A stretch of 64,000 nucleotides of DNA from Lachnospiraceae bacterium oral taxon 096 (lineage in GTDB: Bacteria; Bacillota; Clostridia; Lachnospirales; Lachnospiraceae), in NCBI GenBank assembly GCA_018141845.1, contig CP073340.1:98501-162500 (forward strand). The letters are read 5' to 3'. Numbering within the stretch: position 1 is the stretch's first letter; each line of letters opens with the position of its first letter. The position numbers and the translations under genes were made by a program. Shown one piece after another: positions 55,637-64,000 of this stretch. A model generated the notes under the pieces. The model was not told the DNA's origin. It saw nothing but the letters and a program-made list of their open reading frames with translations, and made no database searches.

Positions 55637-56469
55637 CTCATTCCTCTCGTTAAAATCTCTAACTCAAATGTCGGTGCTGTTATCGAAAGTACAATGCTGA
55701 TCACTAACAAAGAAATTAACACCAGATACGCTATATGATCAAGCTTTGTATAGCGAAGTGGTTTCATCTTTGTTCTTCCCTCTCCGCCATGATAACACCT
55801 AGCTTCCATTGCCATTGCCAAATCCGTTGCTCTGCGAAATGCAGAGATAAAAAGCGGCACCAGAAGTGGAACCATCGCCTTTGCTTTTCTCACAATATTT
55901 CCTGTTTCAAAATCAGCACCTCTGGCCATCTGTGCCTTCTTGATCTTGTCTGTCTCTTCCACGAGAATAGGAATAAAGCGAAGAGCAATGCTCATCATCA
56001 TTGCAATCTCATGAACTGGAATTTTTATTATCTTTAAAAATCCAAGGCTCTTTTCTAGTCCATCTGTCAATGCATTTGGTGTCGTTGTCAATGTCATCAC
56101 GGAAGATCCAACAACCAAATACACTAGACGCAATGCCATAAAGATAGAAATTCTTATGCCTTCCCTAGTAATCTTTAGAAATCCTATATGAAAAATGGGA
56201 TCTCCTGGAGTCAAAAACAAATTAAAACTCACACTAATCAAAAGCAAAAAGATAATCGCCCGCAAGCCCTTGAGCATCATCTTGATTGGAACATTGGAAA
56301 GCTTAATACATAACAACAAAAAAATAGTCATCAGCACATATCCTGTCACTGAATTGCTCAAGAAGAGGGCAATAATAAAAATCATTGTTCCAAAGAGCTT
56401 TGTTCTTGGATCCATTCGATGAATCACTGAATCCACAGGATAGTACTGCCCAAGCGTTAATTCTCCCAT
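55633..56469 (-). CDS. ecfT: ECF transporter transmembrane subunit EcfT
   Basis: 278 aa with about six membrane segments. N-terminal YYPVDSVIHRMDPRTKLFGT is typical of EcfT. The coupling motif is KAQMARGADFETG, the Ala-Arg-Gly helix that contacts the ATPases. It links EcfA1/A2 to vitamin-binding S components encoded elsewhere. Confidence 0.95.
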   Translation of the reverse strand: MGELTLGQYYPVDSVIHRMDPRTKLFGTMIFIIALFLSNSVTGYVLMTIFLLLCIKLSNVPIKMMLKGLRAIIFLLLISVSFNLFLTPGDPIFHIGFLKITREGIRISIFMALRLVYLVVGSSVMTLTTTPNALTDGLEKSLGFLKIIKIPVHEIAMMMSIALRFIPILVEETDKIKKAQMARGADFETGNIVRKAKAMVPLLVPLFISAFRRATDLAMAMEARCYHGGEGRTKMKPLRYTKLDHIAYLVLISLLVISIVLSITAPTFELEILTRGMR

Positions 56470-56471
56470 TT

Positions 56472-57329
56472 CTATCCCTTTCTTTGTCTAATTAAATTGG
56501 CAATGGCACGAGCCGCTTCTGGCACCGTGGTAATCTCGTCATCAATTGGCACACCTTCGGACTTTAATCTCTGCACAATGTAGGTAATCTGCGGTGCGGA
56601 AAGCCCAATCTTTTCAAGCTCCTTATAATGCTTAAAGACCTCTTTTGGTGTGCCATCAAAAACCTTTTGCCCAGCATTCATCACCATCAGACGAGAGACA
56701 TATTTGGCCACATCCTCCATACTATGAGAGACAAGAACCACCGTCATCTTGGTATCCTCTCTAAGCCCCGCCACACGATCTAAAATCTCATCCCGTCCCT
56801 TTGGATCAAGACCTGCTGTTGGCTCATCCAGAACAAGCACTTGAGGTTTCATAGCCAACACGCCCGCAATGGCCACTCTCCTCTTTTGTCCTCCCGAAAG
56901 TTCAAATGGAGACTTTTCATAGTAACTTTCATCCAATCCCACAAGGTGCAACGCTTCTTTTGCTCTCTCCTTTGCCTCATCCACCGATAATCCCTGATTC
57001 TTTGGCCCAAAGCAAACATCGGAGAGCACATCGACTTCAAACAGTTGATGCTCTGGATATTGAAATACTAGTCCCACTTTTTGTCTCAACTTTTTTAAAT
57101 CATAACCTGGAGCGTAGATGTCCTCTCCATTAAAGTAAATCTTGCCACTGGTCGCCTTGATCAATCCATTTAAATGCTGAATCAGTGTGGATTTACCTGA
57201 GCCTGTGTGACCAATAATGCCTACAAACTCACCATCTTGTATTTCAAAATTGATATCCTTTAGTGCATACTGTTCAAACGCTGTACCCTTCCCATAGATA
57301 TAATTTAGATTCTCTGCCCGAATTGACAT
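56472..57329 (-). CDS. ecfA2: ECF transporter ATPase EcfA2
   Basis: 285 aa ABC ATPase. Walker A GHTGSGKST, Q-loop FQYPEHQLFE, signature LSGGQKRRVA, Walker B VLVLDEPTAGLDP. The QYPEHQLF Q-loop and GLDPKGR are typical of the A2 subunit. Three bases upstream of ecfT. Confidence 0.94.
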   Translation of the reverse strand: MSIRAENLNYIYGKGTAFEQYALKDINFEIQDGEFVGIIGHTGSGKSTLIQHLNGLIKATSGKIYFNGEDIYAPGYDLKKLRQKVGLVFQYPEHQLFEVDVLSDVCFGPKNQGLSVDEAKERAKEALHLVGLDESYYEKSPFELSGGQKRRVAIAGVLAMKPQVLVLDEPTAGLDPKGRDEILDRVAGLREDTKMTVVLVSHSMEDVAKYVSRLMVMNAGQKVFDGTPKEVFKHYKELEKIGLSAPQITYIVQRLKSEGVPIDDEITTVPEAARAIANLIRQRKG

Positions 57330-57338
57330 ATTCTCTCC

Positions 57339-58217
57339 TTATCCCTTCAACATTGGTAGTAATGCCTCCATTAGCTCGTCCGTCGTCAAAATTCCTCTTG
57401 GAAGCTCCACACCCAACTTTCCCAACTCATCCGCAAGCTCTGTCACGGCTGGCACATCTAAGCGTAATTTTTTCAATTCATCAACTCGGGAAAAGATTTC
57501 TCTCGGTGTCCCATCCATTACAACCTTGCCCTCATCCATCACGACTACACGGTCAGCCCCAACGACTTCTTCCATATAGTGTGTAATAAGCAAAATCGTT
57601 ATTCCCTCTTTTTTATTGAGTTCTCTCGCTGTTGCAATGACCTCCTTGCGTCCATTTGGGTCAAGCATTGCTGTTGGCTCATCGAGCACAATACACTTTG
57701 GCTTCATAGCCATAATCCCTGCAATGGCCACTCGCTGTTTTTGTCCGCCAGAAAGTTTATTTGGTGACTTTAATCGATAGGCCGTCATTCCCACTGCCTT
57801 TAAGCTTTCATCTACTCGCCTCCAAATCTCCTCCGTTGGCACACCAATGTTCTCTGGTCCAAAACCCACATCCTCTTCGACAACATTTCCAATGATCTGA
57901 TTATCTGGATTTTGGAATACCATCCCCACAGTCTTTCGAATATCTAAAAGATGGGTATCATCTCTTGTGTCCATATTTGAAATCAAAACTGTGCCCTCTG
58001 ACGGAAGCAAAATCCCATTTGTCTGCTTAGCAAATGTGGATTTTCCTGAACCATTGTGTCCCAATATTGCCACAAAATCTCCCTGTGCAATATCTAGATC
58101 CACCGAATCAAGGGCCCGATTGACCTCTTTGACTTGATTGGCATCATCATGCGTAATATAGTCAAATATTAATTTTGCTGCTCTAATTATCCCCATTGCC
58201 GCCTCCATGTGATGCAA
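57339..58217 (-). CDS. ecfA1: ECF transporter ATPase EcfA1
   Basis: 292 aa ABC ATPase. Walker A GHNGSGKST, Q-loop FQNPDNQIIG, signature LSGGQKQRVA, Walker B IVLDEPTAMLDP. The QNPDNQ Q-loop and MLDP are typical of the A1 subunit. Nearby Met codons at 58217 and 58214 leave the start open; M-M-EAAMGIIRAAKL gives an ATG a few codons later that is also possible. Confidence 0.93.
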   Translation of the reverse strand: MHHMEAAMGIIRAAKLIFDYITHDDANQVKEVNRALDSVDLDIAQGDFVAILGHNGSGKSTFAKQTNGILLPSEGTVLISNMDTRDDTHLLDIRKTVGMVFQNPDNQIIGNVVEEDVGFGPENIGVPTEEIWRRVDESLKAVGMTAYRLKSPNKLSGGQKQRVAIAGIMAMKPKCIVLDEPTAMLDPNGRKEVIATARELNKKEGITILLITHYMEEVVGADRVVVMDEGKVVMDGTPREIFSRVDELKKLRLDVPAVTELADELGKLGVELPRGILTTDELMEALLPMLKG

Positions 58218-58244
58218 AATTTATTTCTACTTTTATATACAACA

Positions 58245-58276
58245 ATACCCCCAAAACCATTTGATTTTGAGGGTAT
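58245..58276 (-). terminator. Hairpin after tRNA-Arg
   Basis: ATACCC-TCAAAA / TTTTGG-GGGTAT stem. The T run after it is weak, but it is placed right behind the tRNA gene. Confidence 0.5.
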
Positions 58277-58282
58277 CCTTCG

Positions 58283-58356
58283 CGTGCGTGAGAAGATTCG
58301 AACTCCCGACACCTTGGTCCGTAGCCAAGTGCTCTATCCAGCTGAGCTACACACAC
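58283..58356 (-). tRNA. tRNA-Arg (ACG)
   Basis: Cloverleaf on the minus strand: acceptor GTGTGTG/CACGCAC with one G-U pair, anticodon loop CTACGGA giving ACG, T-loop TTCGAAT. No CCA encoded. Confidence 0.95.
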
Positions 58357-58396
58357 TTATGTTGCTCTAGTAATATAACCTGTATTGTAACTTTTG

Positions 58397-59215
58397 TCAA
58401 CAACTTTTTTTATTTTTTTCTACTGCTCTTCCATAATAAAACATATACTGTTGAATAACACCAGCATATCCGCAATATCGCTCAATCGGAAATTTTCCAT
58501 TGTAATAGTGATCAATCACCTTTTGTATCCACACATCAACAGGAAAGGCATCAATTCTATGATATCCAAAGAGGGCCACACAGTTGGCCACCTTTGTGCC
58601 AACTCCACTGCATCGCTTTAACTCTTCCACTAATTCTCGATCTGAAAGCTCTCCAATAGATTGAAGATCGATTTCTCCATTTACCACCATTTGTGCCGTC
58701 TTTTGAATATATTCCTGTCGATATCCCAAACTGCAATTCGAGAGTTTTCCTTCATCCGCAAATGCAATGGCCTCAGGAGTTGGAAAGGCATACTTGCCAT
58801 TCTCAATCTCCCTTCCCAAATACATACACAATTTCTCTACACTTGTTCGAATCGCAGGGATACTCTTTCTCTGTGAAATAATAAAGGTGATTAACATTTC
58901 GAAGGGATCTTGATGCAAAATGCGAATTCCCCTAGCATATCTTTCTGCCTCCTGTAAAAAGTAATCATCCCCAGCAATATCTTTTGCAAATGCAGAATAA
59001 TCAGTATCCATATCAAAGTAATCTCTCCAAAAAAGATCATATTCCATTTGGTCACAATTAAAGGCATAGCATCCCTCTCCCAATGTCTCTATATCCAATA
59101 GGTGCTGTCCTGCTATCAATTCAAATCTTTTCTCTGTTATCTTATACATCCGAAAGATCTGACCACTATTTGCAATTTTTTCCATATCCATATAAGATGA
59201 TTGAACTTTTATCAT
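58397..59215 (-). CDS. OGG1-type 8-oxoguanine DNA glycosylase
   Basis: 272 aa. HhH-GPD domain with GVGTKVANCVALFGY (catalytic Lys in GTK) and FPVDVWIQKV (catalytic Asp), which match OGG1 (GVGTKVADC, PVDVH) better than AlkA. The N-terminal ~100 residues and DPFEMLITFIISQ agree with the OGG_N-HhH layout. Removes 8-oxoG with beta-lyase activity. 0-1 bp after the DEAD-box helicase, so they share a transcript. Confidence 0.85.
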   Translation of the reverse strand: MIKVQSSYMDMEKIANSGQIFRMYKITEKRFELIAGQHLLDIETLGEGCYAFNCDQMEYDLFWRDYFDMDTDYSAFAKDIAGDDYFLQEAERYARGIRILHQDPFEMLITFIISQRKSIPAIRTSVEKLCMYLGREIENGKYAFPTPEAIAFADEGKLSNCSLGYRQEYIQKTAQMVVNGEIDLQSIGELSDRELVEELKRCSGVGTKVANCVALFGYHRIDAFPVDVWIQKVIDHYYNGKFPIERYCGYAGVIQQYMFYYGRAVEKNKKSC

Positions 59216-60562
59216 TTATAATTTGACTTCCTTTTTTACTGTACGTCTTCTTCTTACATACTCAAATCGCTGTCCCTGTTGATTTTCTGTATGATCGCTG
59301 TTTCTATTCCACTTGCGATTATCTCTTCGCCGCATATCTTCCTGACAATATACTTCCCCAGATCGATAACGCTGATACTTTCCGTAATTTCCGTAATTTC
59401 CATAATTTCTTCGACTGCTTCTTGGTCTCACTCGGTCAACTTTTACAGACCACTGAGTCTCAATTTCCTTCAATTCTCGATTCAATAGTTTTTCAATATC
59501 AAGTAATCGTCCAATTTCATCTGGTGAACACAAACTAATCGCTTCTCCTGTTGCTCCAGCTCTTCCTGTCCTACCTATGCGATGAATATAAATCTCTGAT
59601 TCTTCTGGAATATCATAATTAAAAACATGAGAAAGTGCAGGAATATCCAGTCCTCTCGCAGCTACATCTGTTGCCACCATCACATTGACACGACCTGATT
59701 TAAAACTTCGAAGTGCCTGTTGCCTCTGCCCCTGTGATTTATCCCCATGAATACTCACTGCTGGAATTTCTTCCTTCTCCAAATCCTTGGCCAAGCGATC
59801 AGCTCCATGCTTTGTTCTCGTAAAGACAATCGCATTTTTCACATTCTCTTCTTTGAGCATTTGACTGAGTACTAAATTCTTATCTTCTTTTTTTGTAAAA
59901 CAAATACTTTGTTCCACAGTTTCTGCTGGTGTTGACTGTGGTGCCACTTTTACTGTTGCTGGAGATGTCAATAGCTCTCTTGCCAATTCCTCAATTTTTG
60001 ATGGCATAGTTGCTGAAAACATCACTGTCTGATGCTCCTTGGTAATATATGAAACTATCTTTCGAATATCAGAAATAAATCCCATATCAAGCATCTGATC
60101 TGCCTCATCGAGCACAAATGTTGTGATATGCTCTAGGGTAAAAATGCCCTGCCTCATCAAATCCATCAATCTTCCCGGCGTTGCCACCAAAATCTCAACA
60201 CCTCGCTCAATTGCTGCAACTTGTGGCCCTTGTTTTGCTCCGCCATAAATACAGGCTGTGCGCAATGGAATATATCGACTATAATTTTTAAAATTATTGA
60301 AAATTTGGATTGCCAATTCCCTTGTCGGTGTCAGAACCAATGCCTGAATAGTCTTTGGCTTTCTATCTATCATTAAATTATTTAAAATTGGTAAAGCAAA
60401 TGCCGCTGTCTTTCCTGTTCCTGTCTGTGCACATGCAATTAAATCGCGATTTTCCAAAATTTCTGGAATCGCCTTCTCTTGAATTGGAGACGGCTCTGTG
60501 TAACCTTCTTTCTTAATTGCTCTCAGAAGTTCTCCTCTTAGTTTCAAATCTTTAAATGTCAT
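59216..60562 (-). CDS. DEAD-box RNA helicase
   Basis: 448 aa from the ATG at 60562, which has GAGGAG upstream; the 28 codons in front (to 60646) run through a terminator hairpin and are not coding. Q motif with TEPSPIQEKAIP, AQTGTGKT, PTRELAIQ, VLDEADQMLD, SAT, HRIGRTGRAG. The C-terminal tail is rich in Arg, Tyr and Asn with two YGNYGNYGKYQ-like repeats, an RNA-binding extension. CshA/RhlE-type cold-shock or ribosome-assembly helicase. Confidence 0.93.
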   Translation of the reverse strand: MTFKDLKLRGELLRAIKKEGYTEPSPIQEKAIPEILENRDLIACAQTGTGKTAAFALPILNNLMIDRKPKTIQALVLTPTRELAIQIFNNFKNYSRYIPLRTACIYGGAKQGPQVAAIERGVEILVATPGRLMDLMRQGIFTLEHITTFVLDEADQMLDMGFISDIRKIVSYITKEHQTVMFSATMPSKIEELARELLTSPATVKVAPQSTPAETVEQSICFTKKEDKNLVLSQMLKEENVKNAIVFTRTKHGADRLAKDLEKEEIPAVSIHGDKSQGQRQQALRSFKSGRVNVMVATDVAARGLDIPALSHVFNYDIPEESEIYIHRIGRTGRAGATGEAISLCSPDEIGRLLDIEKLLNRELKEIETQWSVKVDRVRPRSSRRNYGNYGNYGKYQRYRSGEVYCQEDMRRRDNRKWNRNSDHTENQQGQRFEYVRRRRTVKKEVKL

Positions 60563-60592
60563 TGCGTCTCCTCTATGTTTGTCCAACATTCT

Positions 60593-60626
60593 AAAAAAGA
60601 CCTGCCCAAAAATGCCAGGGCAGATC
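60593..60626 (-). terminator. Terminator between the CxxCC gene and the DEAD-box gene
   Basis: Minus strand CTGCCC...GGGCAG stem with a 10-base loop followed by GTCTTTTTT. Confidence 0.8.
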
Positions 60627-60685
60627 TCCAATTGCTTATCTTCCACTAATACTATATCACAATCATAAATATATGATAAGTGGCA

Positions 60686-61348
60686 TTAGTTACAAATTTC
60701 GACAAATAATGTGTACCGTTTCATAAATTCTAACAAGAAGTGTTCCACATTTTCATAGGGCTTCAAGAAAAAAATTCGAAGAAAATTTGCATTGATATTG
60801 CGAGAAAATTCTTCATCATTTGACTTTGCAATGACATTTCGAGTGATTTCACATAGATGATGCCAACAGCGAATAAACTCCTCATATTCCTTGATATTCT
60901 CGATGTCAAGCCATTTTTTCACCTTGATTTTTGTTCTTTTTTCTTTTGTACATTCATGGATTTGAATAAAATATTGAAACTGATCTACATCATAAATTCT
61001 TCCTAGAGGAAAGAGTCTACAAAGTCCCGGACGAATGGAATGAATGCTACATCTTCCAGTTTTATCCAAATAGGAGCAGGAATCGTTTTCAGATTTTATC
61101 TTTAAGTTTGGCAATACGATACCATCTGAAACCTTTAGCTCTATTGTTGTACGAAATAACTCTTCCACAGAAACATTCAAACCAAAGCTTAATTTACACA
61201 CATCCATAGGATCTAATTTAATGCTGTCTCCCATCCCCTTACAGCAATCACAACATCCTCTACAACCATCTACGCCAACTTTAACCAAATCATTGGCCGT
61301 ATATCGCTTTCCATCAGAAATTTCATCCATATTCACTTCCCGTCTCAT
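60686..61348 (-). CDS. YkgJ-family CxxCC protein (putative metal-binding)
   Basis: 220 aa from the ATG at 61348 (AGAGAGGG upstream); the GTG nine codons earlier is less likely. N-terminal GCRGCCDCCKGMGDSI (a CxxCC-type cluster), then CSYLDKTGRCSIHSIRPGLCRLFPLGR. This arrangement of Cys residues defines the YkgJ family, thought to bind zinc or iron. The rest is helical. Function not established. Confidence 0.85.
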   Translation of the reverse strand: MRREVNMDEISDGKRYTANDLVKVGVDGCRGCCDCCKGMGDSIKLDPMDVCKLSFGLNVSVEELFRTTIELKVSDGIVLPNLKIKSENDSCSYLDKTGRCSIHSIRPGLCRLFPLGRIYDVDQFQYFIQIHECTKEKRTKIKVKKWLDIENIKEYEEFIRCWHHLCEITRNVIAKSNDEEFSRNINANFLRIFFLKPYENVEHFLLEFMKRYTLFVEICN

Positions 61349-61376
61349 GTTTACCGATCCCTCTCTTTCTTCCACT

Positions 61377-61412
61377 AAAAAAGCTTCAAAGTCTTAAGAC
61401 TTTGAAGCTCCC
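61377..61412 (-). terminator. Terminator of the rRNA/tRNA transcript
   Basis: Perfect stem AGCTTCAAAGTC-TTAA-GACTTTGAAGCT then TTTTTTA on the minus strand, directly after tRNA-Leu. Confidence 0.9.
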
Positions 61413-61418
61413 TCTTGC

Positions 61419-61504
61419 TGCCGCAGACCGGAATCGAACCGGTACGGGTATTTCTACCCACGGGATTTTAAGTCCCGGGCGTCTGCCAGTTCCGCCACTG
61501 CGGC
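61419..61504 (-). tRNA. tRNA-Leu (TAA)
   Basis: Acceptor GCCGCAG/CTGCGGC, long variable arm (TGGGTAGAAATACCCGT), anticodon loop CTTAAAA giving TAA. 86 nt, last tRNA of the cluster. Confidence 0.95.
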
Positions 61505-61531
61505 ATAAAACAAACTATTAAATAATAGCAA

Positions 61532-61605
61532 CGACCCGGATCGGACTCGAACCGACGACCTCCGCCGTGACAGGGCGGCGCTCTAACCAACTGAGCCACC
61601 GGGCC
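61532..61605 (-). tRNA. tRNA-Asp (GTC)
   Basis: Acceptor GGCCCGG/CCGGGTC, anticodon loop CTGTCAC giving GTC. 74 nt. Confidence 0.95.
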
Positions 61606-61623
61606 AAAATATGAATTACTAAG

Positions 61624-61696
61624 CTCCCTGAGTAGGACTCGAACCTACGACACCGCGGTTAACAGCCGCGTGCTCTACCGACTGAGCTATCAAGGA
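61624..61696 (-). tRNA. tRNA-Asn (GTT)
   Basis: Acceptor TCCTTGA/TCAGGGA, anticodon loop CTGTTAA giving GTT. 73 nt. Confidence 0.95.
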
Positions 61697-61709
61697 ATAA
61701 TGATAAAAA

Positions 61710-61783
61710 TGGAGCTTCAGGGACTTGAACCCGGGACCGATCGGTTATGAGCCGATTGCTCTAACCAACTGAGCTAAAGCTCC
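61710..61783 (-). tRNA. tRNA-Met (CAT), elongator type
   Basis: Acceptor GGAGCTT/AAGCTCC, anticodon loop CTCATAA giving CAT. It lacks the initiator features (no C1-A72 mismatch, no GGG/CCC anticodon stem). A lysidine-modified tRNA-Ile cannot be excluded by sequence alone. Confidence 0.85.
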
Positions 61784-61796
61784 CCAAAAAACCAAA

Positions 61797-61868
61797 TGAC
61801 CCCAACGAGATTTGAACTCGTGTTACCGCCGTGAAAGGGCGATGTCTTAACCGCTTGACCATGGGGCC
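61797..61868 (-). tRNA. tRNA-Glu (TTC)
   Basis: Acceptor GGCCCCA/TGGGGTC, anticodon loop CTTTCAC giving TTC. 72 nt, first tRNA after the 23S gene. Confidence 0.95.
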
Positions 61869-61936
61869 TTATATTTATCGTACCTTCAAAACCACATATC
61901 AAACACCATCTATCCATTTTCAACCAATCCGACTTG

Positions 61937-64000
<2,064 letters not shown>

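Noticed and set aside
60563..60646. N-terminal extension of the DEAD-box helicase
   Set aside because: These codons run through a rho-independent terminator and the ribosome site of the ATG at 60562.

Overview
The window looks like a low-GC Firmicute chromosome, most likely a Clostridia/Lachnospiraceae-type anaerobe. Reasons: AT-rich sequence with strong AGGAGG-type ribosome binding sites, the gene order uvrC-hprK-murB-rapZ-whiA-crh-dnaE-pfkA, a lysyl-tRNA synthetase with an added tRNA-binding domain, and the style of the tRNA/23S cluster. I cannot name the species.

Region 1 (1-2353): the 3' part of a PTS-IIC-type membrane protein, then a wrecked IS3-family element (1090-1990) whose 3' end is present twice as a 289-bp inverted repeat, then about 360 bp without genes.

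Region 2 (2354-12484, minus strand): a tight eight-gene operon that I cannot match to a named system. In order of transcription it encodes a WYL-domain regulator, a short dynamin-like GTPase, a full-length dynamin-like GTPase, two paralogous small proteins (one with a C-terminal glycine-zipper membrane tail), a 1082-aa HerA/DUF87-type ATPase with an internal hydrophobic glycine-rich segment, a DNA/RNA non-specific nuclease that looks like a polymorphic toxin, and a small protein placed where an immunity protein would be.

Region 3 (13097-36237): a phosphorothioate island. On the plus strand, dndB-dndC-dndD-dndE-dndA form one operon for sulfur modification of DNA. Facing it on the minus strand is an operon that is not the usual dndFGH: a NERD-UvrD helicase, an AddB-like Fe-S protein, a broken mrr endonuclease remnant, an SNF2 helicase, a RecQ-like helicase, a 258-aa protein, a 1017-aa P-loop ATPase and a 220-aa helical protein. 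The SNF2-RecQ-small-ATPase order resembles dpdE-F-G-H of 7-deazaguanine modification islands, so this appears to be a Dnd modification module joined to a Dpd-like effector module and an AddAB-like pair. Region 2 and region 3 are divergent, separated by 612 bp.

Region 4 (36238-38347): decayed or accessory DNA: a fragment of a Cro/CI-type regulator, a broken aldo/keto reductase, and two unknown genes behind a perfect consensus promoter covered by two 19-bp palindromes.

Region 5 (38348-61348): core chromosome: greA-lysS, dusB, pfkA, dnaE, a crh-like gene, whiA, rapZ, murB, hprK and uvrC (minus), a DUF1653 gene, a DUF1846 gene (plus), truA with an ECF transporter energizing module, tRNA-Arg, an OGG1-type glycosylase, a DEAD-box helicase and a CxxCC protein.

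Region 6 (61377-64000, minus): tRNA-Leu, Asp, Asn, Met, Glu downstream of a 23S rRNA gene that runs off the window. No 5S gene lies between the 23S and the tRNAs.

All family assignments come from reading motifs by eye; no database search was run.
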